Below, one piece after another: positions 25,159-33,330 of a DNA stretch of 64,000 nt (its first letter is position 1; each line of letters opens with the position of its first letter). The notes under the pieces are model-generated. The model was not told where the DNA came from. It saw only the letters and a list, made by a program, of their open reading frames with translations, and ran no database searches. The DNA is from BOG-908 sp964242115 (GTDB lineage Bacteria; Pseudomonadota; Alphaproteobacteria; Acetobacterales; Acetobacteraceae). The translations under genes were made by a program, and so were the position numbers. Where the stretch lies: the NCBI GenBank assembly GCA_964242115.1, contig CAXSZX010000001.1:744001-808000 (forward strand), given 5' to 3'.

Positions 25159-27726
25159 ATGCTGCTCCTGACCTGGCACGGGACAATCGTCTGCCTCCGC
25201 GCAGGCGGCCTCGTGCACCTGCCCCTGCCGGCCGCCGATGCTTTCGACCTCTCCGTGCCGGAAGACTGGCGCGCTCTGCCGGCAGACGGCGTCACCGTGA
25301 ACGCGGGCGGGCTCGGCACGCTGCTGCTGCGCCCCGCCCGCCTCGGACGCGGCGTCTCGCTGTCGCGCGGCGCGGACTGCCTTTGCGCCGAGCGCGGCCG
25401 GACGGAGGCGGCGTTCAACCGGCAGGAGGTCAACCAGTGGGAGAGCTTCCTGCCGGTAACCGAGCGCCAGGCCAGCGACCTGTCCCGCATCGTCGGCCGG
25501 CGCTGGCTGGTGCGCGACAGCCGCCGCGTGGTGCCGCGCGACAGCGTACGCCTGGGCGACGACTTCGTCCTACACTGGGGCAGCGAGCACCTGGACCTGC
25601 TCCGGTTCATGCCGCTGTGCCGGCCGGACAGCACCGCAACAGCACCCGGCCCTGCGCCGCCGCCGGCTGCGGTCGTCCTGCCGGGCGAAGACGTCACCGT
25701 GGAGCTGGTCGCCGCAGAGCCGCGCAGCAGCGCCCTGCTGCACACCGAGACGTGGCCGGTGCGCGCCCGCCGGGTGGCCGAGATGCTGGCGCTGGCCACC
25801 CACCGCGGCGTGCACGGCCACGAGCCCAGCCAGCACGCGTTCGACCGCGACGTGGCGTTCCTGCTGGACGCAGGCGGCCCGGCGGCGCTGGCGGACCTGC
25901 TCGAGCGCAGCCTGGCGCGCGCGCGGGCCAGCCAGCCAACCTCGGACACCCGGCCGCCTGCTGAGGCCGAGCCGCTCTGCCCGGTGGTCAGCCTGGGCAC
26001 CTCGTGCATCGCCGCCGCCGTGCTGCGCCGGTTCGGCATCAGCCAGGCACCCATGCCGTTCGACTGGCTGACCACCACCCCGGCGATGATACGGCACTGC
26101 ATCGAGACGGATTTTACCGTGCTGGCCGACCCCGCCCAGCATCTGAGCCTGACCGGTCAGGCCAAGCACGGCGAACCCGACGAGGGCGCGGTCCACCTGG
26201 CCTACCGGCAGGCCTACGGCATCGGCCGCGTATTCAACCACAGCGACCCGACACGGCCAGGCGGACGGCGCTACCTGCAGGCCTGCATCGACCGCTTCGC
26301 TGACCTCACCGCCCAGCCCGGCCCGAAGCTGTTCGTCCAGCTGCGCGGCGCCGGCGAGCCGGGCGAGTTCGAGGAGACGGCGCGCCTGCTGGACAAAGCG
26401 GTCCGCGAAGCCGTGCTGTTGCAGGTGATGGTGGACGCGCCGGACAGCCGGCGGCTGTTGCCGCTGCTCGAAGTCACCGCCCGCCTGGGCAGGCACGTGC
26501 AATACACGATGCGGCCGCTCTCCCAACTCTGGGGCGAGCGTTTCGAGGACGGTGCGGACGAGCTGTTCGTAGCCCAGCTTGTCCGCACCCACGCGAGCCT
26601 CGCCAACATGCCCAGGGAAGCTGCCGCACGCGGCCGCGCCGCCCTGCACAGGGCCTATCACCGGTTCGGCGAGGAAGCGCCAGAACGCCTCACTCCGCCG
26701 GCCAGCTCCGCAGTGTCGCTCACCCAGGTTGGCAACATGGCGCTGCAGCGTTTCCTCAGCCGCGCGGGCCTGGCGCGCCGCTTCGAGTTCAGCCCGTTCG
26801 ATTCCGGGCAGGCCCGAGCCAAGCTGGGCGGCGGCGCCCTGCTGGTGACCTTTGCCGGCAACCGGGCGAGGCTGCAGGTGGACCTGGCCGAGGCGGACCG
26901 GGTCTGGCAGCGGATGCAGCGGGCGCTCTCGGCCATCTACGTGATGGACGCGCTGCTGACGGACGGCCCGGTGCCCGACACGAGCTTCCTGCTGGAAGTC
27001 GGCGACACCGGCTACGCCGAGCGCAGCGCCTGCTTTTGCTCGCCCCAGCCGGCCGCCTGCCTGCTGCCCGACCAGGACTTCATCGGCTCCGGCGGCTACG
27101 ACGACCTGCGTCGCGAGGCCGCGCTGCACGACCGGCCGTGGCAGGACCGCGCGCCGCGCGTCTTCTGGCGCGGTGCCACCACCGGCCAGCTCCGCCACCA
27201 GCCGCCGGGCCCGGACGAACCCGACGACCTCACCTGGCTGCCGCGGCTGGATATGTGCGCGCGCGCCGCACGCTCACCGGTCGCCGACCGCTACGATGTC
27301 GGCATCTCCAACATCGTGCAGTTCAGCGCGCCGCACCTGGTCGCGCGCATCGAGGCGTCAGGGCTGATGCGCGGGCGGGTGCCGCGCAGCGCGTTCTTCG
27401 GCCACAAATGGCTGCTGGTAATCGACGGCAACTCCAACGCCTGGAGCGCACTGTTCGCTGGCCTGCTCAGCGGCTCCTGCGTGCTGAAGGTCGCCTCGCC
27501 GCGCGGGTTCAGACAGTGGTACTACGACCGGCTGAAGCCATGGGTCCATTTCGTGCCCGTCGAGGAGGACCTTTCGGACCTCGACCAGCTGGTCGCCTGG
27601 CTGGAGGCGCACGATGCCGACGCGCAGGCGATCGGCGAGGCGGGCAGGGCGTTCGCTGAGGCGCTGACGTTCGAGGCGGTGGTGGCGGACGCGGCGGGGC
27701 GGCTGCGGGCTTGGTTAAGCAAGTAA
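25159..27726 (+). CDS. Fusion of a DUF1796 papain-like domain with a CAP10/GT90 glycosyltransferase domain
   Basis: 855 residues in three parts. Residues 1-270: no family recognised. About 275-470: DUF1796, a putative papain-like cysteine peptidase fold, with VVSLGTSCIAAAVLRRFG (Cys283) and PMPFDWLTTTP. About 640-850: CAP10/GT90 glycosyltransferase with RVFWRGATTG, a GHKWLLVIDGNSNAWSALFA core, SGSCVLKVASP and WVHFVPVEEDLSDL. GT90 enzymes add sugars such as xylose or galactose to polysaccharide or protein. Acceptor and substrate are unknown. No signal peptide or membrane span, so cytosolic. The final Lys codon and TAA lie in the flanking repeat. Confidence 0.8.
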   Translation: MLLLTWHGTIVCLRAGGLVHLPLPAADAFDLSVPEDWRALPADGVTVNAGGLGTLLLRPARLGRGVSLSRGADCLCAERGRTEAAFNRQEVNQWESFLPVTERQASDLSRIVGRRWLVRDSRRVVPRDSVRLGDDFVLHWGSEHLDLLRFMPLCRPDSTATAPGPAPPPAAVVLPGEDVTVELVAAEPRSSALLHTETWPVRARRVAEMLALATHRGVHGHEPSQHAFDRDVAFLLDAGGPAALADLLERSLARARASQPTSDTRPPAEAEPLCPVVSLGTSCIAAAVLRRFGISQAPMPFDWLTTTPAMIRHCIETDFTVLADPAQHLSLTGQAKHGEPDEGAVHLAYRQAYGIGRVFNHSDPTRPGGRRYLQACIDRFADLTAQPGPKLFVQLRGAGEPGEFEETARLLDKAVREAVLLQVMVDAPDSRRLLPLLEVTARLGRHVQYTMRPLSQLWGERFEDGADELFVAQLVRTHASLANMPREAAARGRAALHRAYHRFGEEAPERLTPPASSAVSLTQVGNMALQRFLSRAGLARRFEFSPFDSGQARAKLGGGALLVTFAGNRARLQVDLAEADRVWQRMQRALSAIYVMDALLTDGPVPDTSFLLEVGDTGYAERSACFCSPQPAACLLPDQDFIGSGGYDDLRREAALHDRPWQDRAPRVFWRGATTGQLRHQPPGPDEPDDLTWLPRLDMCARAARSPVADRYDVGISNIVQFSAPHLVARIEASGLMRGRVPRSAFFGHKWLLVIDGNSNAWSALFAGLLSGSCVLKVASPRGFRQWYYDRLKPWVHFVPVEEDLSDLDQLVAWLEAHDADAQAIGEAGRAFAEALTFEAVVADAAGRLRAWLSK

Positions 27727-27855
27727 GCAAGGCCTTCGTTTTCGAGAAAAGAAGCGAAAAACTTTTGCTCTCCTGGGCACCCGCCTGGGGAGAGTCCGCG
27801 ACAGCCGCAACAAAAGCTTTTTGCTTCTTTTTCTCGAAAAAGAAGGCCTTGCTTC
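27717..27855. repeat. A/T-arm repeat, full copy
   Basis: Both arms are of the CCTTC/GAAG flavour; centre CCTGGGCACCCGCCTGGGGA, core GTCCGCGACAGC. Its edge AAGTAAGCAAGG supplies the stop codon of the preceding gene. Confidence 0.93.
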
Positions 27856-28524
27856 CTACCAAGGCACTACAGCCCCGTCATAATCGAGGAACACCCCGCT
27901 CTGGGTGGCTGCGTCCATCACCGTCAGCAACCGCCGCGCCGCATCGTCCGCCGTCATTGCCTGGTCCGCCGCGGTGAACGGCGCCGACAGCCCCGTGCGC
28001 ACGGTCCCCGGGTGCAGCGCCAGCAACACCGCCGCTGGCCGCCGGCGCGTCACCTCGACTGCTGCCGTGCGCACCACCTGGTTCAGCGCCGCCTTCGACG
28101 CGCGGTAGGAATACCAGCCGCCCAGCCGGTTGTCGCCGATGCTGCCCACGCGCGCCGACAGCACGGCGAACACCGACCGGCCCTCGCGCGGCAGCAGCGC
28201 CGCAAAATGTTTGATCAGCAGCGCCGGCCCGATAGCATTGATAGCAAACGCTCGCGCCATCACCGCGGGATCGAGGTCGGCCAGGCGCTTTTCCGGGCCG
28301 GTCCCTTCGATGGTGAGCGCGCCGGTGGCGACCACGATCCGCCCGAACGGCGCGTGCGCCAGCAAGCGCGCTGCGGCTGTGGAAATACTGGTCTCGTCGG
28401 CGAGGTCGATGGGTGGGTCGCTGCTTCGGCCCAGCGGGTGGACCGGGGTGCCGGCCAGGGCGGCGGTCAGGGCTGCGCCGATGCCGCCGGTGGCGCCGAT
28501 GATCAAGGTAGAGGCTAGAGGCAA
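27856..28524 (-). CDS. Short-chain dehydrogenase/reductase (C-factor-like)
   Basis: 222 residues. Rossmann motif LIIGATGGIGAALTAAL (TGxxxGxG), NAIGPALLIKHF, the active-site Ser in LSARVGSIG and YSYRASKAALNQVV with the catalytic Tyr-x3-Lys. NAD(P)-dependent oxidoreductase of the CsgA/C-factor type; the substrate is unknown. The start is unclear: TTG 28524 lies within the repeat and has no ribosome-binding site, and TTG 28506 would begin right at the Rossmann strand. The C-terminus ends FLDYDGAVVPW, typical of the group. Confidence 0.82.
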   Translation of the reverse strand: MPLASTLIIGATGGIGAALTAALAGTPVHPLGRSSDPPIDLADETSISTAAARLLAHAPFGRIVVATGALTIEGTGPEKRLADLDPAVMARAFAINAIGPALLIKHFAALLPREGRSVFAVLSARVGSIGDNRLGGWYSYRASKAALNQVVRTAAVEVTRRRPAAVLLALHPGTVRTGLSAPFTAADQAMTADDAARRLLTVMDAATQSGVFLDYDGAVVPW

Positions 28525-28734
28525 GCGGTTCTTTTTTGAAACAAAGAACCAGAAAACTTTTGTTTCCCAGGAGCTCGACTGGGAAGAGGCTCCGTTCTAG
28601 GCGGCTGGCGCATCATAACACTCGCCCGAAATTAAGCGTCGTCTGTCGCTTGCCCGTTTTGCAGAAACCTCCGACAGCAGGAGCAAAAGTTTTTGCTGCT
28701 TTCTTTTAAAGCAGGCCTCGCCGTTCTTAACGCC
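28519..28734. repeat. A/T-arm repeat interrupted by about 80 nt
   Basis: Left arm GGTTC/GAACC plus AAAACTTTTG; then non-repeat sequence containing GAAATTAAGCG; then CCTCCGACAGCAGGAGCAAAAG and a GCTGC/GCAGG right arm. The spacing is larger than normal, indicating an insertion or two partial copies. Confidence 0.82.
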
Positions 28735-28738
28735 GACA

Positions 28739-28876
28739 TCAGAAATCAGTGCAGCGCCCTTTGACTTCCCAATCGCCGTAGCGGGTGGGTTCGGGCCCTT
28801 TTGGGCCGCCGATTTCCTTGGGGAGCTGGGCGGGGGCGGGCTTGGCTTCGGCCTCGGGTTTTTCCGGTGTGTCCAT
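28739..28876 (-). CDS. DUF1674 protein, succinate dehydrogenase assembly factor 4 (SdhAF4-like)
   Basis: 45 residues. The acidic, Pro/Ala-rich start (MDTPEKPEAEAKPAPAQLPK) leads into the invariant C-terminal signature EIGGPKGPEPTRYGDWEVKG followed by RCTDF, which defines DUF1674. The mitochondrial homologue (Sdh8/SDHAF4) binds the flavinated succinate dehydrogenase subunit and protects it before assembly. Standalone here, no sdh genes nearby. Divergent from the small membrane-protein gene at 28970, with about 90 nt between starts. Confidence 0.9.
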   Translation of the reverse strand: MDTPEKPEAEAKPAPAQLPKEIGGPKGPEPTRYGDWEVKGRCTDF

Positions 28877-28969
28877 CTACGAGACATTTGGCGGGCCGGA
28901 CGCTTTGGCAATGCCTTGCCTGGCCGCGTGTTCTCCGCCATCTCTGGTGAGCCCTGCCAGGAGAGACCG

Positions 28970-29167
28970 GTGTCACACATTGCCCTGCTGGTGTCCGCCC
29001 ACCGCTGGCTGGTGATGGGAACCTTCGCGCTCAGCCTGTGGGTTCTGGCGAACTACTGGTACCTGCGCGGCGACATCCGGAACTACCGGCGCCGGCGCCG
29101 GCCACATAGCTGGAGCGTCGACATGGTGACAAAAAGCTCCAAAGGCGGACGCCCGGGCACTCACTAG
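28970..29167 (+). CDS. Small single-span membrane protein
   Basis: 65 residues, GTG start preceded by AGGAGAG at 4-nt spacing. One membrane helix (WLVMGTFALSLWVLANYWYL), then a strongly basic segment (RNYRRRRRPHSW) and a polar tail, giving a cytoplasmic C-terminus by the positive-inside rule. Family not recognised. Divergent from the DUF1674 gene. Good start signals and a well-formed membrane protein make it credible. Confidence 0.55.
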   Translation: MSHIALLVSAHRWLVMGTFALSLWVLANYWYLRGDIRNYRRRRRPHSWSVDMVTKSSKGGRPGTH

Positions 29168-29182
29168 GCGGATGCATCAGCT

Positions 29183-29244
29183 TTCCGCGACAGCGCACCC
29201 AACAGCTTTTTGCTTCTTCCTCTCGGAGAAGGCCTCGCTTTCTT
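29183..29244. repeat. A/T-arm repeat, right half only
   Basis: TTTCCGCGACAGC core, CAGCTTTTTG and a CTTCT/GAAGGCCTCGCTT arm with a shortened stem. Ends next to the amidohydrolase stop codon. Confidence 0.82.
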
Positions 29245-29245
29245 C

Positions 29246-30733
29246 CTAATGCCCCTTCGCCCGGACCATACCCTCCCGGTCCACCCGAACCCCCGACAGA
29301 TACACTGAGTCGATCGCGTCCACGTTGCGCACGTCCTGCCGCGGGTCGCGGTTCAGCACCACCAGGTCCGCCCGCCGCCCCGGCGCCACCGCGCCCAGCT
29401 CCGACCAGCCGAGCACTTCGGCGTAGTTGCCGGTGGCCGCCGCCAGCGCCTGGCGCGCACCCAGCCCCGCGTCGGTCAGCAACTCGAGTTCGGTGTGGAG
29501 CGAGATCCCGGGCAGCGTGCCTTCCCAGCTCGCACCGCTGGCGGCCAGGACCGGGATGTGATGGCCGATCATGATCGTGTCGATGGCAAAGCTGTGCATC
29601 GCCGTGCTGGTCATCGAGGCGCGCACGCTGAGGGACGGAAACGGCACCTCGCCGGTTTTGGGGTCGGCCGCGTACATCATCGTTTTCGGGTCCAGCAGGG
29701 CGGCGGCCGGTTCGTGCCACAGGTTGCGGTGGCTCGGCATCACCGCGTAGGCGAGGCTGAAGGTGGGCATCAGCGCCACGTGGTGGGCGGCGATCAGCTC
29801 GGCGTAGGCGGCGACCGCCGGGCCAGCCGGGTCCACGCCGTTGATGGAGAGGTAGGCGGGGCTGGCGCCGCGCCCGTCTGGGTCGGCTTGCGCCTTTGCC
29901 AACAGCTCCGGCGGCGCCAGGCCCAGCTCCAGGCGGGACATGTGCAGCAGCACGTTCACGCCGGCGCCGATGCCGGCCTGGTAGGGGGTGGCGACGAACT
30001 CGCCGTAGGTGGCCACGTGGTGCGCGCGGGCCTGGGCGATGATGGCGGCGGCGTTGGCCTGAGTGATGTTGTGGCCGATCCAGATGATCTTGGCCCCGCG
30101 GCGGATCGTTTCGTCCACCTGGGCGGCGGTCTCAGCCGGCGTGGTCTCGTGCGGCGCGCCGGCGTCGGCCAGGCGGTCGCGCCAGGCAGGATCGGGGCGC
30201 AGCAGGCTCCAGTCGTCCGTGGTGCCGGCGCTGTCCACCGGATAGACGTGCGGGCTCGGGTCGGCGGCGAAGTAGATGGCGCCGCGCCGGTCGTCGCCGG
30301 AGGCGCCGATGGTGGTCACCCCCTCGTAGAGCTCGGCGTCCGCTTCGGCCTGGTCCTGCATGCCGGTAAAGCCGTCCACCAGGCCGGGGATGACGAACTT
30401 GCCGTCCACATGCACCACGGTGGCGCCGGGCGGGACGGCGAGGTGGCCCGCCTCGCCCACGGCCGTCACCTGCGTGCCCTGCAGCAGCACCACCGCGTTG
30501 GCAACGTCGTGCGTGCTGTCGCCGCCGTGCGAGACGTCGATGACGGTGCCGCCGACCAGCGCGGTGACCGGCGGCTCGGCGGCGTAGATCGCGTGCGGCA
30601 GCATCGCGGCCAGCAGCACGAGCGGTCCGATACGCAGAGGCCGCGGCCTGACTTGGCTGGGCGCACCTTGGGCGGTTCGCGGCTCTGTTGGATCGATTGG
30701 TAATAGCGATCCTGGGTTTTGACTTTCACGCAT
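29246..30733 (-). CDS. Amidohydrolase-family protein lacking the first metal-binding HxH
   Basis: 495 residues. Exported: a long basic start, then hydrophobic LRIGPLVLLAAMLPHAIYAA as a signal peptide. The amidohydrolase frame is evident: small beta-domain (VTALVGGTVIDVS, VDGKFVIPGLVDGF), barrel, and LGARQALAAATGNYAEVLGW, GAVAPGRRADLVVLNRDPR at the end. The usual PGLxDxHxH is PGLVDGFTG, so the two N-terminal metal-ligand His are absent. Later His residues (WIGHNI, VLLHMSR) remain. Either it binds one metal differently or is not a hydrolase. No operon partners. Confidence 0.8.
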   Translation of the reverse strand: MRESQNPGSLLPIDPTEPRTAQGAPSQVRPRPLRIGPLVLLAAMLPHAIYAAEPPVTALVGGTVIDVSHGGDSTHDVANAVVLLQGTQVTAVGEAGHLAVPPGATVVHVDGKFVIPGLVDGFTGMQDQAEADAELYEGVTTIGASGDDRRGAIYFAADPSPHVYPVDSAGTTDDWSLLRPDPAWRDRLADAGAPHETTPAETAAQVDETIRRGAKIIWIGHNITQANAAAIIAQARAHHVATYGEFVATPYQAGIGAGVNVLLHMSRLELGLAPPELLAKAQADPDGRGASPAYLSINGVDPAGPAVAAYAELIAAHHVALMPTFSLAYAVMPSHRNLWHEPAAALLDPKTMMYAADPKTGEVPFPSLSVRASMTSTAMHSFAIDTIMIGHHIPVLAASGASWEGTLPGISLHTELELLTDAGLGARQALAAATGNYAEVLGWSELGAVAPGRRADLVVLNRDPRQDVRNVDAIDSVYLSGVRVDREGMVRAKGH

Positions 30734-30737
30734 CGGA

Positions 30738-30866
30738 AGAAAGCAAGGCCTGCTTTTTTGAAAAAAAGCAGCAAAAACTTTTGCTACGGCTGTCGCGGAG
30801 GTTTCTTCAGCGCGCGCCCTAGGGAACCAGAGTTTTCTGGTTTTCAAAAAAGAACCGCTTGCCTTG
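30738..30866. repeat. A/T-arm repeat, full copy
   Basis: Left arm CCTGC/GCAG, core GGCTGTCGCGGAG, then GCGCGCCCTAGGGAACC and a GGTTTTC/GAACC right arm with a shortened stem. Its left edge abuts the start codon of the amidohydrolase gene. Confidence 0.9.
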
Positions 30867-30873
30867 TCTGGTC

Positions 30874-31572
30874 CTACAGCAGACCCGACGCCAGGTTTAC
30901 CGACAGCGCGATGATGACGGTGTTGAACATGAACCCCAGCAGCCCGTGCAGCGTGGCCAGCCGTCGCAGCTTGCGCACGGTGATCTGCACGTCCGACACC
31001 TGGAACGTCATGCCGAGCACCACCGCGAAGTAGAGGAAATCCCAGTAGTCCGGCTGGTCCTCGCCGGGAAAAGCCAGGCCGCCATCCACGCCCTTCCCAT
31101 CGGGCGAGGCCTGGTAGAACTCGTGCGCGTAACGCAGCGCGAAGACCGCCTGTGCCAGCAGCCAGGAGAGCACCAGTGTTGCGGCCACCAGCGCCACCTT
31201 CAGCTCCTTGGGTCCGGGTGCGGCCGCCTTCATGCTGCCGAACTCGCCGATGATGGCGGCGAAGCTGATGCCGATCGCCGCCAGCACCAGAAAAAACAGC
31301 GTCCACTCGCCGTCCTGCTGGGCCTCCGCGCGCGCCGGCATGCCGCTGGTGGGCGTGCGCGCGAATAGCACCAGCATCAGCAGCAGGTAGGCTGTGACGC
31401 CGGCGTCCCAGGCAGCGATGCCGCGCGTCAGGTGGGTCCAGGCGGCAGGGATGGCCACGAGCGACGCAGCCCCGATGGCAGCGGCAACGAACAGGCGGGC
31501 ATGGCCCAACGCGACGCTACGAAGACTAACGGCCACAGAATCTTCTCCCGGGCCCGGCGCCCGGGGTGTCAC
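30874..31572 (-). CDS. DUF1345 membrane protein
   Basis: 232 residues with about five membrane spans (LFVAAAIGAASLVAIPAAW, AGVTAYLLLMLVLFA, LFFLVLAAIGISFAAIIGEF, VALVAATLVLSWLLAQAVFA, and a C-terminal pair). The DUF1345 hallmark is the loop FPGEDQPDYWDFLYFAVVLG (quoted: QPDYWDFLYFAVVLGMTFQ) and VSDVQITVRKLRRLATLHGL. Function unknown across the family. GTG start 31572; a GTG 13 codons in is possible. Alone between two repeats. Confidence 0.85.
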   Translation of the reverse strand: MTPRAPGPGEDSVAVSLRSVALGHARLFVAAAIGAASLVAIPAAWTHLTRGIAAWDAGVTAYLLLMLVLFARTPTSGMPARAEAQQDGEWTLFFLVLAAIGISFAAIIGEFGSMKAAAPGPKELKVALVAATLVLSWLLAQAVFALRYAHEFYQASPDGKGVDGGLAFPGEDQPDYWDFLYFAVVLGMTFQVSDVQITVRKLRRLATLHGLLGFMFNTVIIALSVNLASGLL

Positions 31573-31635
31573 CTGCCCGAAACCTGCGTGCTTTCATACC
31601 TGGACCGGTGGCTTGTAGCATCGAAACTCAAAAAG

Positions 31636-31767
31636 AAAGCAAGGCCTGCTTTTTGAAAAAAGCAGCAAAAAACATTTGGTCTGGCTGTCGCGGAGGTTCC
31701 TGCAACGCGCACTCGAGGGAACAAAAGTTCCTTGGTTCTTTCTTTCAAAAAAGAACCGCTTGCTTGC
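31636..31767. repeat. A/T-arm repeat, full copy
   Basis: CCTGC/GCAG left arm, core GGCTGTCGCGGAG, GCGCGCACTCGAGGGAAC, GGTTC/GAACC right arm ending CTTGCTTG. Confidence 0.92.
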
Positions 31768-31984
31768 GTCCGATCAACATTTGGCATTTTCTATATAACG
31801 TCCCTGACCGCAATCGCAGAACGTTGCAGCTTGCACAGCAAGCGGGATCTGTTTCGTCTTGGACGAACGTGATTTTGGGCCTGTGCGTCAGGTCAGGTCG
31901 ATCTGGACGCGCAAAGCTTCCGCCTTGCTGCAGGCTGCGACCTTCCTGAAACGCACGATCGGCTTGTTGGGGATAGGGAAAGGG
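31768..31984. other. Unassigned spacer between two repeats
   Basis: About 215 nt, slightly AT-richer at its left end (ATTTTCTATATAACG). No reading frame with start signals or a recognised product. With the two flanking repeats it forms a 556-nt gene-free gap. Confidence 0.5.
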
Positions 31985-32127
31985 AGAAAGCGGTTCTTTT
32001 TTGAAAAAAAGAACCAAAAAAATTTTGCTTCCTTGAGTGTTCGTTGTCGATGGGTTTCGTTCAAAGTTTTGCGACAGCCGAGACAAAAGTTTTCTGGTTC
32101 TTTTTTCAATAAAAACTGCTTGCTTCC
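31985..32127. repeat. A/T-arm repeat, full copy
   Basis: Both arms GGTTC/GAAC-type; centre TTGAGTGTTCGTTGTCGATG, core TTTTGCGACAGC. Ends at the DUF1501 gene stop. Confidence 0.9.
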
Positions 32128-32128
32128 C

Positions 32129-33328
32129 TTACGCTCGCACCAACCCACGCATCGCCTGCACCCCATCGCTCCCCGGCAGCACCCGTCCCATGCTGGCAGG
32201 CTGCATGTGCATGTGGTTGATCAGCACGCCCATGATCACGCTGCGCACATCCGTCGTCGGCGCCAGGTCGCGGTTCTCGAACAGCTTGCCGTCGGCCAGG
32301 CCGGGCCAGTCCGCCCGCACCCGTCCGCCGGCGACCGCACCGCCCAGCAGCATGGCCGCGCCCGCGGTGCCGTGGTCCGTGCCGCCGGTGCCGTTGATGC
32401 GCGCGGTGCGGCCGAACTCGGTCACCGCCAGCACCACGGTACGGTTCCACGCTCCGCCCAGCCCGGCGCGCAGCGCGGCGAGCCCGGCGTCGAGCTGGCC
32501 CAGCGTCTCTGCCAGCCGGCGGTCCTGGGCGGCGTGGGTGTCCCAGCCGCCGATTTCCAGCGCGGCCACGCGCGGCCCGTTCTCCTGCGCCAGCAGGCGG
32601 CCGGCGGCACCGGCCAGCATCTCGAAGCTGCGGTCGTGCTTGGGGTCCGCTGCCTGGCCGCTGAGTGCCGAGGCGGCGAAGCCGCGCTGCTTCAGCCCCT
32701 CGGCCATCGCCGGGCCCACGACGGGGTCGCGCGCGGTGATGGTCAGCAGGCGCTGGTAGAGGTCCGCGGTGGGCTGGGCGAAATGGTCCGGCGCGTAGGC
32801 CTCCACCACGGTGGTGCCGCGCATCAGCAGCGGGGCGGACAGGCCCACGGTCAGCCCCAGCTCGCGGCCGCTGGTCGGCATCAGGCCCACGGCGCGGTTC
32901 AGCCAGCCGCTGTTCAGCCGCTGCTCGGCGCCGGCCTCGAGGTAGTCCTGCGCCTCGAAGTGGCTGCGGCTGCGGTAGTGGCCGGCCACCGCGTGGATCA
33001 GCAGCGCGTCGCCGCCCGCATACATCGTGTGCAGCTGCGCCAGCGACGGGTGCAGGCCATACGTGCCGCCGAGGTCGAGGATGCCGCCTGGCTGGCCAGG
33101 CATCGGCAAGGCGAGCGGGCCGCGCAGGGCAGCAAACGCCGGGTCGCCGTAGGGCTGCACCGCCGACATGCCGTCCATCGCGCCGCGCAGCAGGATCACC
33201 ACGAAGCGCTGCTCGGTCTGCGGGGCGGCCAGCGCCACCGAGGTGCGGCCCAGGGTGAACGCCGCAGCCAGGCCCAGCAGAGCCTGACGGCGTGACAGGC
33301 GGAAGCCGTCGGGACACAGCGTGGTCAT
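32129..33328 (-). CDS. DUF1501 protein with Tat signal
   Basis: 399 residues. Twin-arginine signal (LSRRQALLGLAAAFTLG) cleaved near ALAAP, so exported folded. The DUF1501 core shows RFVVILLRGAMDGMSAVQPY, GLHPSLAQLHTMY, a central GGWDTHAAQ and the C-terminal AVTEFGRTARINGTGGTDHG, resembling the alkaline-phosphatase-like superfamily. Function unknown; family members are almost always encoded beside a DUF1800 protein, as here (2 nt apart). ATG 33328 directly follows the DUF1800 stop. Confidence 0.92.
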   Translation of the reverse strand: MTTLCPDGFRLSRRQALLGLAAAFTLGRTSVALAAPQTEQRFVVILLRGAMDGMSAVQPYGDPAFAALRGPLALPMPGQPGGILDLGGTYGLHPSLAQLHTMYAGGDALLIHAVAGHYRSRSHFEAQDYLEAGAEQRLNSGWLNRAVGLMPTSGRELGLTVGLSAPLLMRGTTVVEAYAPDHFAQPTADLYQRLLTITARDPVVGPAMAEGLKQRGFAASALSGQAADPKHDRSFEMLAGAAGRLLAQENGPRVAALEIGGWDTHAAQDRRLAETLGQLDAGLAALRAGLGGAWNRTVVLAVTEFGRTARINGTGGTDHGTAGAAMLLGGAVAGGRVRADWPGLADGKLFENRDLAPTTDVRSVIMGVLINHMHMQPASMGRVLPGSDGVQAMRGLVRA

Positions 33329-33330
33329 CT

